A DNA stretch of 64,000 bases, from assembly GCA_949361645.1 (NCBI GenBank), contig OX442420.1, positions 1,456,244 through 1,520,243 of the forward strand, read 5' to 3'. Shown here piece by piece: positions 37,535-48,921 of this stretch; the stretch's first letter is position 1, and each line of letters opens with the position of its first letter. Source of the stretch: Spongilla lacustris (taxonomy: Eukaryota; Porifera; Demospongiae; Spongillida; Spongillidae). Made by a program: the position numbers and the translations under genes. The notes under the pieces were generated by a model that searched no databases, had not been told where the DNA came from, and saw only the letters and a program-made list of their open reading frames with translations.

Positions 37535-37603
37535 TGTGGTATAATGTATTGTATTGTCACGTGCGGTGCGCGTGATAACAATCAGTTAAGACCTAATCCT
37601 ACA
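37535..37603 (+). repeat. Right LTR, 69 bp
   Basis: Second copy of the terminal repeat, preceded by GGGAAAGGGAGA. The incomplete copy at 37489-37523 is also preceded by a purine tract, so the 3' junction was partially duplicated, possibly by slippage during reverse transcription. Confidence 0.85.
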
Positions 37604-37608
37604 GAAGG

Positions 37609-39065
37609 AAGCCTTGGTTAACCAATGACACAGAAGGGACAGGAAGCTAGGTGTAGGAAAGAAGGAAGTCTTTGTTAAGCAACGAAATGATGGATAGCTA
37701 TACTGGGTCCTCAACAGGTAGTACTCATAAGCAACACTCACACACCAGGCATACACGGAGAATTATTTTAAGATCAAGAGGGGACAGGAAGCTAGGTGTA
37801 GGAAAGAAGGAAGTCTTTGTTAAGCAATGAAATGATGGTTAGTTATACTGGGTCCTCAACAGGTAGTACTCATAAGCAACACTCACACACCAGGCAAACA
37901 CAGATAATTATTTAAAGATCAAGAGGGTACAGGAAGGAGTAGGAAAGAAGGAAGCCTTGGTTAAGCAATGAATAGCTATACTGGGTCCTCAACAGGTAGT
38001 ACTCATAAGCAACAGTAACGCATCATACAAAGAGAAGGATCGAGGGGATAGGAAGGGACCGTAGGAAAGAACGAAGCCTAGTTTAAGGAACGAAAAGAAG
38101 GTTAGCTATACCACTCACACAACATATATGTAGAGAATTGTAAAAGATCAAGAGGGAACAAGAAGCAGTACGAAAGAAGGAAGCCTTGGTTAACCAATGA
38201 AAAGATGGTTAGCTATACTGGGTCCTCAACAGGTAGTACTCATAAGCAACACTCACACAGAGAATGATTTTAAGATCAAGAAGGGACAGGAAGGGGTAGG
38301 AAAGAAGGAAGCCTTGGTTAAGCAATGAAAAGATGGTTAGCTATACTGGGCCCTCAACAGGTAGTACTCATAAGCAACAGTAACGCATCATACAAAGAGA
38401 AGGATCGAGGGGGATAGGAAGAGACCGTAGGAAAGAAGGAAGCCTAGTTTAAGGAACTAAAAGAAGGTTAGCTATACCACTCACACAACAAACATGTAGA
38501 AAATTTTAAAAGATCAAGAGGGAACAAGAAGCAGTACGAAAGAAGGAAGCCTTGGTTTACCAATGAAAAGATGGTTAGCTATACTGGGTCCTCAACAGGT
38601 AGTACTCATACGCAACACTCACACAGAGAATGATTTTAAGATCAAGAGGGGACAGGAAGGGGTAGGAAAGAAGGAAGCCTTGGTTAAAAAATGAAATGAT
38701 GGTTAGCTATACTGGGCCCTCAACAGGTAGTACTCATAAGCAACACTCACACACCATGCAAACACAGAGAATGAATTTAAGATCAAGAGGGGACAGGAAT
38801 TGGTAGGAAGGAAGGAAGCCTTGGATAAGCAATGAAAAGTACTGAGCCCTCAACAGGTAGTACTCATATGCAACACTCACACAGAGAATTATTTTAAGAT
38901 CAAGAGGGGACAGGAAGGGGTAGATATTAAAAAAAAAACCTGGGTTAAGCAATAAAAAGATGGTTAGCTATACAGGGCCCTTAACAGGTAGTACTCATAA
39001 GCAACACTCACGCATCAAATACAGAAAATTATTTTAAGACCAAGAGGAGACAGGATGGGGTAGGA
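37609..39065 (+). repeat. 141-bp satellite, second block
   Basis: Continuation of the array in the same orientation, about ten units including the same divergent AGAGAAGGATCGAGGG type. It ends at the inner border of the right arm near 39080. Confidence 0.8.
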
Positions 39066-39079
39066 AGGCACACTTTTAT

Positions 39080-41243
39080 TCGAACTTTTAATAGCTAATC
39101 CTGCAACTGTACATGTACATGTACATGTAGTACTCATAAGCATATTATAATCTGTGAACTACATGTAGCTAACAAAACATGATGCTTTCTTAAGACGTAC
39201 AGCTGAATTCCCAAACATTTTACCCTTTTTATGCTACCACTAATTCGACACACAATTGCTCACAACATTGCGAAATAACACCACTCTTAAATCCAAGCAT
39301 CACAAAACCACTTGCAACATTAGTCGATACTAAAGTAATTCTTCAAATCACAACAGGTATCTCCTAGACATGGAAGCCAAGTATCCATGCTTAAACAACA
39401 GCACAGATTGTGATCTACATTTGTAGTAACTAGCTATAGGACTCATGACTTTATTAAGCACAACCTATCTTAATCAGCACTCTTCTTAGGTGCTTTAAAA
39501 AAAAGGATTTTTTGATTCATCTCTACTCGATCATCTAATGGGTTGCAAAATTAGACATTTAAGCACACTCTGCATGAAGGAACTCTTAAAGCAGAGGGTC
39601 TATATCCATAAGCAGCAGTTAGCACACATTATGGTAAGGAAATAGCTATATAAATCACAACTTGTTGCAAGCAAATTCCATTACTGAAGCAATGAAATCA
39701 CATAAATCAACTAGGCCCTTACTTAAGCACACCATGATATGGGAACTAGCTAACAGGCTTGCAAAGTAATACATTGACAATGCAACCATTAGTGGCTTGT
39801 CTAAGTCGTTAAAATTTTTTTGATCTGAGATGCCTTCTCTTACAACTTATCTAAAACCTTGTTGGAGGCTTGAAACATGTTGATCGATAGTCTACCAACC
39901 AGCACATAAGCAACAGCAAGAATTTTAAACAATGATGCAAAACACACCTTTCATTAAACGAAAACCGCAACATTCCCCAACATCTAAAACCTGCAGGTGT
40001 ATTTTTAAACAGAGATTATCTTAACCTTACTTTAAAAGAAACAATAGACACAGCTAAAAGCTCACAGGTTTCCAAGCACATTCTTTAACATACACTATGA
40101 TCCTCTTAAATAACATTCTTCCCTATCATAGTCCATATTGCGCTTGCAACTTAATGTCAAAGGATGCTATTGCAAATTCCAAGTACCATAATCATTTTCT
40201 ATACACAAAAGCTTGCAACATTATTAAACTACACCCTCATAAGTTTTCTTTTTTAAGGTACATAACAAGAGTCTATTCTAAAGCAAAGCATCCACCAATA
40301 TTTATGCACACACAGACATGATTTGAAAACCAGCTAATAGGCTCATTTGTGTGCAACAAGAAAAAAAAAAAAACAAGTCATCCTAATCATCCAAAATTTT
40401 CATTACTGAATGCCATGAAATGAAATCACATAAATCAACCATACCCAGCTAACAGGCTTGCAAAGTAATACAATGAAAATGAAACCATCGTGCAGTGACT
40501 TGTCTAAGTCGTTAAAAAAATTGATGTGGGATGCCTTCTCTTTAAAGAAAAATAAACAATAACTTATCTAAAACCTAGCTGCAGGCTTGAAACATTAGTC
40601 AGATACCTAAGAATTTGATCGATAGTCTACCAACCAGCGTGTACTGTGTAATAACTTGCGCTTTAAGTTTAACGTGTGCGTCTCCGTTTCCTAACTCACA
40701 GAATGGCATTGCATGTCAAATTCATATCAACCCGTAGTACCTGCCGCTCGGTTTAGTGCCTGTCTGTACGATAGTGCTAATTGGTGCGCACTACATCGGA
40801 TGTAAACATGTTAATTGGCACTGACTCGTAACACCCACGAAGGAGGTGGGGCATTGCATTAAAAAAATAAAAAAGATCCGCCTCCGAATTGTATCACGTG
40901 ATTGAGATTGGTTATTTTAACACAGAATTAAGTCTTAGGACGAGGTCGTGTGCGCATGCGTACGCGAAGAGAAATAGGTAGAGGGTTGCAGTTTTAGTTG
41001 TGAATGTGAAAAAAATCCAATATTTTGAACGAAGCTTCACAATCGATACGTGAACACATACGAACTTTCAAAATCAGCTAATCTATTGTGCTTATTAAAA
41101 TTAATTAATAATGTATCAATTAAAAGGATGGAAAAAAATTTGAGGAAACCGACCAACTCAGTTTCAAAATATGAGATTTTTTGCTTAATCGTATCAAAAG
41201 TTATTCCCGTTCAAAAGCGTTGCGTTCTTTCGTAGACACCCTG
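39080..41243 (-). repeat. Right inverted arm of the 9.75-kb element
   Basis: The inverse of 31493-33640 with only scattered single-base differences and small indels in A-runs. Confidence 0.75.
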
Positions 41244-41245
41244 TA

Positions 41246-42204
41246 TAATTATGCAAAAGGACTTACGTTATTATATAATTTGCCAGTTGCCCATATGTAA
41301 CATTCCGGTTCCCCTTCTTTCTTTGCTTCATCTGTTTTTCAATTAGCTACATTGACTTTAGACATTTTAGATTTGGTTAAAAAGGTTTCACAGAAATGAT
41401 ATCTCCATTATAGAGTGCATGCATTATGTTCACTTACGTATCAAACATGAGGTCCGTAACATGCACTCCAAGTTCACATGCACAATAACTAACTGAGGAT
41501 AGAACAAGTAGGCTACTCATCATTAAACATGCCAATTTTCTTGAAACTCCTTCAATAACTGGACACATAATACATCTATCATTCACTTTTACTAGTACAC
41601 CTAGTCCATCGATGGACATACTTTCATTCAGCTCACTCTCAACAGCCTTTGACTTTGCAGCAATTCCAGAGGTACATTGTTTTTTAATATTTACATATGC
41701 CCGGAAGATTCTAAACTAGCAGCCAATCTGGGTCAAACTCATTATACAGTGCATGACTGTGCTGGTTTACCCTTGATGAAGTGCAGGGAACATATCCGAA
41801 CGTTTAGAAGCGCATCTATATTATGAAATAAAGCATTGATATTTATCCTTTTGCATAGTCACACACAAGCTCAAACACCAATCTTAATTGCTTTCCACGT
41901 TTCCTGCGTCTCTTAGGATGAAATTCTGGCTCCATCCGCTATCTCATTAGGATGCCGGTAAGCCTTCTAGCGAATTGGAATCGAAGCTATTTATCTGAAG
42001 CATTTTTCTATCGGTATAAGCCTTTTTGCTATTAATCTAAATTCTTATCACCACATAGATCATAGTAGAAGGTTTTTGCAATGCAATTCTATCGTGGTCT
42101 AGCCTATGAAAATTGTTAGGTGAGGACGATGGTGACATTGCAATTGCATACATAGAGAGCTCCTTAGGCGCCGCAACTAAAATACCTCGTCAACCATATG
42201 GTCC
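41246..42204. other. Intergenic stretch, no gene seen
   Basis: Short frames on both strands, none with a recognisable domain. The region 41880-42200 may be the decayed 5' flank of the MKTV copy that follows, but similarity to the other copies is weak. Confidence 0.4.
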
Positions 42205-42900
42205 AGGACTCCCAGGAGATTTGGATGGTGCCCAAAGGGTGCTTTAATGGTCTAGGAGTTTGTATTGGCCTGCTTGAAAACACTTATCATTTTATTTGAA
42301 ATTACTATATTTATGCTCAGTCTAGTAGATTAGCTTAGATTTAATGTTGTGACAATTCTATTTATTCAGTAAACAAAGGCCACTTGAAGTCTTAACAGAG
42401 TATAGTTTATGTTTATTGTTGTAGAATTGTAAAAAGATGGTGCCCACACATAGATATTATCAAGCCCTTTATTTATATGCATGCAAGAACATGATAATGT
42501 TCCAATATGCTTTGTTGCTATTCAGAATGAAGACTGTTTATGATCTAGAGTGCCTCATTGAAGAACATATAAATGATTCAGTAATAAGTGCATCAGCATG
42601 GTGCCCTTACAGCTCCTGTAAAAAAAAAATGGATTGGCGTTGTATATAAAGTACAAATTAGCCAAGGTAGCTCAGTGACAATGGGGCATATCAGCCTAAA
42701 GGCATTGTGCACTTCCATTCGTAGCTTGATTCAAATTATCAAAGATATGAAGAATCACCCATTCTAAAGCTTGGGATGATGTTGTTTTGTGTAAATCTTC
42801 CATTTGATATAGTCCCCAAAGCACATGCACATAAAGAGCAGACAACCAAGCACTTCCTGTCCCATGTCAACTAATTAAGCATAGATCAAACTGCAGTCAG
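42205..42900 (+). repeat. MKTV-family repeat copy B
   Basis: Shares GGTGCCCAAAGGGTGCTTTA, the T-rich middle part, and TTGCTATTCAGAATGAAGA with the copy at the left edge, and GGCATTGTGCACTTCCATT with the 57-kb copy (57222-57232 region). Copies A and B are closest to each other in the 5' part. Confidence 0.65.
42527..42649 (+). CDS. Short MKTV-family open frame, copy B
   Basis: ATG at 42527 opens MKTVYDLECLIEEHINDS and continues to a stop at 42647, 40 residues. The next ~100 bases align with coding-like sequence of the 57-kb copy (AKIVAKL..., SIKRVLQTINDMKKH), but with stops here, so the copy is probably truncated by mutation or has an unrecognised intron. An 8-9 base A-run near 42620 is a likely frameshift site. 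Function unknown. Confidence 0.35.
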   Translation: MKTVYDLECLIEEHINDSVISASAWCPYSSCKKKMDWRCI

Positions 42901-43595
42901 GCGGAAGTAATACAGTGAAGTCAATGTAAAACAGAACAGCTGCAATATGTGTGCGCGTTTCACCCAGGCCAGCCATGCAATTGCAATGAGCGCAAATAAC
43001 TTCTCCAGTTTGTTCTAAAACAACCCAGCAACTTAAAGGGGTGTTTTTGAAAGACTATAGGAATGACGGACCACAAATGCAGACACAAGTAAGCCCCCAC
43101 CCCCCCTCCGCCCCCACCAAAAAAAAATTCGTGCATACTGTTGATGAAATTGTCGTATAATTGGAGCTGAATTTTGGAACATGAAATTAAGCAGCAGGGC
43201 GCTCACCCCCCCCCCCCCCCCCCCCCCTCGGGCCGGCAAAACCTATTGATACTGATCGCTTTAACGGTGCAACGATCCTCAAATACATGTAGTGGTTGTT
43301 ATAAATGTCCCAACTCACATGATGTAGTTAAATATTAAACTGTGGATCGTTGAGCGGATATACCGTATATCGATCGGTTCAATAACGTGGCATGCAAGTC
43401 TACAGGAAAGTCTGGAAGCAAGTTATTTACTATTCTACCTGGTTTTAGCATGTTTCTACGCAATTATGCTATGTTTTGTGACTTTAAAAGTGCAATGCGG
43501 CTGGGGCTCCGCCCCAGACCTCGCTTGCTGGGGTAGGCGTGTCCCGCCACGGCATCACTTTCCCCCCGCACCTAAATCCTGGATCCGCCCCTGAC
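42901..43595. other. Patchwork of mobile-element fragments
   Basis: 43145-43195 (ATTGGAGCTGAATTTTGGAACA) matches 11155-11185. C tracts lie at 43096-43111 and 43206-43227. 43285-43345 matches an outer-arm piece of the 9.4-kb foldback (21005-21060). 43555-43592 ends CCTGGATCCGCCCCTG, the inverse of the CAGGGGCGGATCCAGG type of end. No gene recognised. Confidence 0.5.
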
Positions 43596-43800
43596 TTGGC
43601 CAAACGCAAGGGGACCCCCCTCGGTTTTGGCCAAACTCGAGGGGGACCCCCCCCCCCCCCCCCCCCCCCCAGTATTCGGATTTGGCCAAACGCAAGGGGT
43701 GAATGGTCGTGGGCCTGGGAGGAAGGGGGGGGGGGGGGGGGCGGGGGGCGCCATTAGTGCATTTTGCCCCCGGGCGCCCAACACCCTCGCTACGCCCCTG
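43596..43800. mobile_element. CAGTGGCGTAGC-family fragment with GGCCAAACGC array
   Basis: Three copies of TTGGCCAAACGCAAGGGG or near variants (43597, 43628, 43681) with C and G tracts between them (43645-43670, 43724-43748). The right end, CCCTCGCTACGCCCCTG, stops at 43800 and is the inverse of the left end at 9909. Same layout as 11195-11424. Confidence 0.6.
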
Positions 43801-44146
43801 CGCTAGCACATACCTGTTTCAACATTCCTGGGAAGAAATGGTGCTCTAACAAGATTTTGATGAACGGCGCGCAGCAGCGCTCGAGTTTACGACAATACGC
43901 TCGTTCAAACACGAGCCATTTCTTTTTGGGTGGGGGTGGAGGGGGGGAGGGAGGGCTTACTTGGCGTACTCTACGATACTTACCCGTCCTGTAGTCACAT
44001 ACTTTCCCGAGACGATGCGCGTTTGTACGACTTTCACCCATCCACAAACAAACTGCATGATTATATAAGCCTCCAGAGATTTACAATGTATGGGCTTTGA
44101 ATTGACACATCTGGGGATGATGTCACCCTGAGATGTTCTGCATGCA

Positions 44147-44640
44147 ATGCAAGCTGGTATGGAGAGAACCATCGGTGCCATGAAAAAAGGGAGTGCAGCA
44201 CAAATGTGCAGTGATGCTCAGTATTTGATTGGCAAAAACAATCAGATGAAGTATTTAAGTACACATGACATCATGGTGTATAGGTATGTGAGCACTTCCA
44301 TGCATGCTCAAGTGGACAGAGCCGGAGGTAAACAGGCATCACACCTAATTCACTAATAGCTTGAGAGATGCTTGGCCCACCTTTAAAGGGCAAGCGCTAA
44401 CAACCTGTCAATGCAAAACGTGAAGTGCACTGCATGTGCTCCAACATCCTCTCACAGCCACTGGAACTGCAGTGTGGTGCACTGGTGTGCTCCAAATGCA
44501 TCCGGGAGTGGCCTTGGATAGCAGCATCTCATGGTGCTGTGAACTGCCCCTGCTTGTCAGAGGATGGTCCCCTGCCGCTGAGAGGACATCAGTTGTCAGG
44601 TTCGTTGCTATATGGGTGTACGTAACCATTTCAATATTTT
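44147..44640 (+). pseudogene. RAG1-N-terminus-like transposon gene fragment, RING part
   Basis: The frame at 44425-44600 reads CMCSNILSQPLELQCGALVC, SKCIREW and VNCPCLSED, a RING-type pattern closely related to the one at 52553-52359 (CPLCFEILKQPLELICNSIV). The preceding frame (44147-44356) may be the linker before the RING. One frameshift lies between them and no downstream transposase part is visible. A RING with this spacing follows the first zinc-binding region in the N-terminal half of RAG1 and in the related mobile genes of invertebrates called N-RAG-TP. The family link is inferred. Confidence 0.5.
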
Positions 44641-45171
44641 GGGGCGTAGGGCTTAGTTTCAACGCGTGAGCAGACCGCCGTGAGCTCTACAGCGCACAAA
44701 CCCATATTATTGTCATAACTGATATATGAATTCACGATCCTTCATCTACACGCAACATGTACATGCATGTGTACGTAAACAAGTAACACACCGATTTAGC
44801 TTGTCGACTGCATTATACATGTACATGCATGCGCGCTCGGCTGCTATGTATACATGCATGCACATATACCCCTCACTACCCCGCGGAATACATATATTTT
44901 ACAGCTTGCAAACACGGAACGTGCATGTAAGAGGCCAGGAGCATGCAGAAGCATGCCAATGCATGCATGGCTATTAATGCATGGGACGTAATTATAAAAT
45001 ATTGCATGTTGTGACATGATATCCTCGAGCTGAGTGCATTAATCAGGTTTGGTAGAGCCAGTATTAAGGTACTTACATTGTACTGCAGTACACCATATTT
45101 ATTGAACCGGATTTCGATCCGGTTCAATCCGCTAAGGTAGGCGATTATATAAAATTAGTATTCATAGCGAA
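44641..45171. other. TGCATGCA/ACATGT-rich stretch, no gene seen
   Basis: Dense in short palindromes of the TGCATG and ACATGT type. GAACCGGATTTCGATCCGGTTC at about 45105-45126 is a perfect 22-bp hairpin. Confidence 0.4.
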
Positions 45172-45360
45172 CTACAATGGTCCCTTTGCATGGAAGATCG
45201 GAAGTACGATAAGCGTCACGTCCGGAGTAAAAACCACAGCGGTTGCCTAGAGACATTGTGTCACGTTCGCGGACCTTTGCGTAATAAAATGGCAACGCTC
45301 GGAGTCATTCGTTCCCGCTCGGACATCACAGGGAAAAAGTTGAAAACACAATGGTTCATT
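45172..45360 (+). repeat. Dispersed repeat R1, plus copy
   Basis: The inverse of 49491-49690. Both copies keep an open frame of about 60 codons beginning M-[EK]-DRK and containing KNHS and CHVRGPLRNKMA. Conservation of the frame in two diverged copies is suggestive, but two copies are too few to prove coding. Confidence 0.6.
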
Positions 45361-45730
45361 TACTATATTTAACAACGTTTGACATCATATATTAAGTACA
45401 GTGGGTTTAATCACAACATAATACAACGTTAGTTTAAAACGTCGTTGTGGAAATGACAATACAATACAACAGATGAACGGTATATGTTGTTGAATGTTGT
45501 ATTTTGGCTGACTAGAGATGAACAAACGTTGCGAATCTGATAAAACAACAGCAAACAATCATCATGAAATGTGCATCCCGTGAGAATAAGAGCAATGGCA
45601 ATCGCACTCCCCAGGCCTTTCATTCTTCACGCTCCGGCTTAGTTTCGTCATCACAAACGGAGTCTGGGGACCCAACAAACCCAGTCGGGTCCCCAGACTA
45701 TTTGGAATATTTTCTGTCGGTACAATCAAG

Positions 45731-45872
45731 CATAGGCGGCGGAATAGGGGGGGCTGAAAACATATTCACTACAATTATCGCCATATAGGGTAACAATTAT
45801 CACCCAATAATTCCATATATGGCGATAATTGTAGTGAATATGTTTTCAGCCCCCCCTATTCCGCCGCCTATG
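45731..45872. mobile_element. 142-bp perfect hairpin element
   Basis: The arm CATAGGCGGCGGAATAGGGG (and 38 further bases) at 45731-45788 is mirrored without an obvious mismatch at 45815-45872, with a 26-base AT-rich loop. No clear target duplication. The perfect arms suggest a recent insertion or homogenisation. Confidence 0.8.
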
Positions 45873-46542
45873 TTAACAAACTACAGTACTAGTAGCTGTA
45901 CGAAGCATAAGCATCCGAATGTCCTGCTTAAGTGTAACTTCTGCTATAACTCAGTGCAGCGGGCGTAATTGGGTGAGGTTTTAATAAACATATAAACGTA
46001 TGTATGTTTAGCGGTGATGTAATCCATCCGCAGCTATGGGAATAAGGGTCTGGGTACGAGACTTAGCACAATGTGTTCAGCTGGTAAAACTCCGAAGTGT
46101 ATCAGTCTATGTCTTAACTTCCAGTTGGAAGACATACGAAGACTTCCCGATCCAGTAGTACGTTTACGATGATTCGGAACTGCTTGTCTTTGAGTGTCGA
46201 ATAAGATCGTTCGCTGTACATCTTCCATTACCATTGCTGATTGGTAGGCCTATTAGAAATAACTTCTTGTTATGGCTAATTATAAAGTATATAACTACTT
46301 CATACGCTTGGCTTCCTCCACAGGATTGCTGTCATCAATTGGCACAACATTTTACGATAATGTGTATCTCAGTATATTGGGAAGCATGTCCAGCTGTTGG
46401 CCATTGGGGAACAGGCACCTGCTTTCATTCATCTGGACTGCTGCACTGCAGAATATGTACAGTACTGGTAGTTAAGTGGTAAGTGTTTGGCATTTAACGA
46501 AGCATATTAAAAATGCAAGTGTAGCATGTGTTAAGACCCATA

Positions 46543-46543
<1 letters not shown>
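45873..46543. other. Intergenic stretch with a single hairpin-family end
   Basis: GGGTCTGGGTACGAGACT at 46046-46063 matches one end of the 31296-31384 hairpin. Overlapping frames at 46234-46482 on the plus strand have a possible splice acceptor (CCTCCACAG at 46314-46322) but no recognised domain, so I leave them uncalled. Confidence 0.4.

Positions 46544-46583
<40 letters not shown>
46544..46583 (+). repeat. (GT)n microsatellite
   Basis: About 20 GT units, followed at 46620-46830 by CA-rich DNA (ACACAC runs). Confidence 0.9.
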
Positions 46584-46584
<1 letters not shown>

Positions 46585-46857
46585 ATTTGACCAGTGCATG
46601 TACATTCACACCAAATACTGTTTAATCCAACCACACACACACTCACACACACACTTTCTCTCTCTCTCTTCTCTTCGGTCTACAGGCCACCACACAAACC
46701 ATTACAAACTGTTTGGTCTACACACCCACACCCCCCACACACACACTTTTGCAGTCCAGCCACCCTTCCCTCACACACACCACCCCCACACACAAACCTT
46801 TTGGTCCACACACACACGCAAATGTACAGCTCCTTCCCATCTGTTCACTGCGCCTCC

Positions 46858-47010
46858 TCTCCTCTCCACTGCCCCCCTCTCCACTGCCCCCCCTCTCCAC
46901 TGCCCCCCCCTCCACTGCCCCCCCTCTCCACTGCCCCCCCTCTCCACTGCCCCCCCTCTCCACTGCCCCCCCTCTCCACTGCCCCCCTCTCCACTGCCCC
47001 CCTCCCCACT
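46858..47010 (+). repeat. 15-16-bp minisatellite CCCCCCTCTCCACTG
   Basis: About ten units with variable C-run length. Proline-rich frames through it are accidental. It lies close to the assembly gap and probably caused it. Confidence 0.85.
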
Positions 47011-47092
47011 CCCCCTTCTCCCCTCACCACTGCGCCTCTGTGTAGTGTGGACAGGGCTAAGGATATTTCTTCACTTCGAAATAATGATTAAG

Positions 47093-47292
47093 NNNNNNNN
47101 NNNNNNNNNNNNNNNNNNNNNNNNNNNNNNNNNNNNNNNNNNNNNNNNNNNNNNNNNNNNNNNNNNNNNNNNNNNNNNNNNNNNNNNNNNNNNNNNNNNN
47201 NNNNNNNNNNNNNNNNNNNNNNNNNNNNNNNNNNNNNNNNNNNNNNNNNNNNNNNNNNNNNNNNNNNNNNNNNNNNNNNNNNNNNNNNNNNN
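47093..47292. other. Assembly gap, 200 N
   Basis: Exactly 200 N, a conventional placeholder length, so the true distance is unknown. Features on the two sides may not be as close as drawn. Confidence 0.98.
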
Positions 47293-47800
47293 TCAACTAC
47301 TGTGACCGGATTGATAACAAACTATGCCGATTATTCATTTAAAAAAGACATTCGTGATTTGTGTGCTGAAAGAAAAAATGTGACACTTTCTAAATGGTTG
47401 CCTATTGTGATGCTTTTTCTCGATGATGCTACGTCTTGACTTCCTTGGGAATTTGCCTGGCGTCCGCCTCATAGGCTTGAACTTACCCCCTTCCCTACGG
47501 CAATGGTGTAAAAGTAGGATGCGCATTTAAAGGAAACGCAACAAAGCGCTTGCGCATATGAGATACACTTACCTACGATGAAAGTCAAGATCAAAGAACC
47601 ATGTTTTGCACATATCGATCCTGGATCGCTCAAAAAGTACCATTGATAATAAGGTGTGGATTATAGTTCCAAAACCATTTACGGTATTGTTCTAATTGTA
47701 ACCTAGTGTCCAGCCGCAAACTACTGTGAGAGATCTAGATATGAAATTTTATCTAATACCGGAAATTTTATTTAATAACCGCGAACGTGTTATTAATATA
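47293..47800. other. Stretch after the gap, no gene seen
   Basis: The minus frame 47526-47335 is basic and Lys/Arg-rich but has no domain I recognise. 47740-47800 is the left flank of the foldback element and matches 27035-27110 in inverse. 47690-47740 resembles 62725-62770. Confidence 0.4.
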
Positions 47801-48921
47801 CCGTAGAATCCCTATTACAACCCCCCTCCCTCCGCCCCCAACGCGAGAGATTGAAAAAAAAACACCGTATCTCAGTAACCATTTACGCTAGCGCTTACCT
47901 TTTTCAAATTTTTGTAGGACTACCATTTCTTTCCTAGAAAAAGTTCCTGTTTGGCATCGCATAGACAGGGATCACTTTTGACAAGGTCAGATAACTTACC
48001 TGGTTCGGGACAGCCATATCTTTTGAACCGCTCGTATCCAACGGCGGAAATTCGGTGTACAATAAGTAAAACCATCCTTCAACACAGGTAACGTGTTGAT
48101 TTCAGCGGTTACCTTACACTTTGCGGTGGAAAACATCGTCAAAAACGTGAGACCCCTTCTGTCCGCCATTTTGAAGTAATGGACATATTCATAGACCCGA
48201 GTCCGATCCATGTCTAGTGCTCATACTAGACTTAAGTGGAATAGAGTTGGGATCGATTTCGCTAAGTTCATATGATTTTCAGCAATGTTATGATCCATGT
48301 CTGACCTTATACATGTGAATGGGTGCAGCCATTAAAATTATCTTTAGCATTATTCGTTACGTAACAAAGGTCAGACGCGCGACGTAGTCGGTACTGGCTG
48401 CACCGTACCGTTCACATGTATAAGGTCAGACATGGATCATAACATTGCTGCATGCATGAAAAATCATATGAACTTCGCGAAATCGATCCCAACTCTATTC
48501 CACTTTGTATGAGCACTAGACATGGATCGGACTCGGGCCTATGAGTATGTCCATTACTTCAAAATGGCGGACAGAAGAGGTCTCACTTTTTTGACGATGT
48601 TTTCCACCGCAAAGTGTAAGGTAACCGCTGGAAATAACACGTTACCTGTGTCGAAGGATGGTTTTACTTATTGTACACCGAATTTCCGCGGTTGGATACG
48701 AGCGGTTCAAAAGTTATCTGACCTTATCGAAAGTAATTCCTGTCAATGCAATGCCAAACAGGGACTTTTTCTAAGAGAGAAATGGTAGTCCTACAAATTT
48801 TGAAAAAGGTAAGCGCTAGCGTAAATGGTTACTGAGATACGGTGATTTTAAAAAGTACCCATTTTTTTCAATCTCTCGCGTTGGGGGCGGAGGGAGGGGG
48901 GTTGTAATAGGGATTCTACGG
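47801..48921. mobile_element. 1.12-kb foldback element, TA target duplication
   Basis: CCGTAGAATCCCTATTACAA at 47801 is mirrored at 48921, with TA on each side (47799-47800, 48922-48923). The arms extend about 430 bases, with mirrored frames in both arms beginning MDRTR and containing YEYVHYFKMADRRGLTFLT (minus 48211, plus 48522). The centre (48290-48430) is also partly mirrored through GGTCAGACATGGATCATAAC. Size, TA duplication and lack of transposase fit a mariner-type miniature element enlarged by an inverted duplication. An empty-site relative is at 27.04-27.11 kb. Confidence 0.8.

Larger units (their letters stand above)
35957..37603 (+). mobile_element. Miniature LTR retrotransposon (TRIM-like), 69-bp LTRs
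   Basis: Two direct repeats of exactly 69 bases, starting TGTGGTATAATG and ending CCTAATCCTACA, lie at 35957-36025 and 37535-37603. They begin TG and end CA. The left one is followed at once by TGGTGGCAGCGGTG, which fits a tRNA 3'-end primer-binding site. The right one is preceded by the purine run GGGAAAGGGAGA. GAAGG flanks both sides (35952-35956, 37604-37608) as a 5-bp target duplication inside a satellite unit. The interior has no gag, protease, polymerase or integrase, only two GC-rich minisatellites. A partial extra LTR with its own purine tract is at 37489-37523. Confidence 0.85.
31493..41243. mobile_element. 9.75-kb element with ~2.1-kb inverted arms, TA-flanked
   Basis: CAGGGTGTCTACGAAAGAAC at 31493 is mirrored by the sequence ending GACACCCTG at 41243, with TA on both sides (31491-31492, 41244-41245), the duplication made by Tc1/mariner-type transposases. 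The arms (31493-33640 and 39080-41243) agree almost base for base. Each arm contains an internal direct repeat of about 740 bases that starts TGCTGGTTGGTAGACTATCG (32108 and 32847 in the left arm). The centre is a 141-bp satellite. No transposase is encoded, so it is non-autonomous, or it is a foldback amplified by recombination. Confidence 0.8.

Noticed and set aside
36304..37581. Long Arg/Gly-rich and Leu/Ser-rich open frames on both strands
   Set aside because: They arise from GC-rich minisatellites inside the miniature LTR element. Frames of equal length exist on opposite strands.
46234..46482. Two overlapping plus-strand frames with an upstream acceptor-like CCTCCACAG
   Set aside because: No domain, no partner exon and no repeat copy to support coding. 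Left as unannotated sequence.
46547..47305. Open frame through the GT microsatellite, proline-rich minisatellite and N gap
   Set aside because: It consists of simple repeats and undetermined bases.
48522..48788. Mirrored open frames in the 1.12-kb foldback as a gene
   Set aside because: Both arms carry the same frame because they are inverted copies. No domain, and the frames diverge at the C-terminus.
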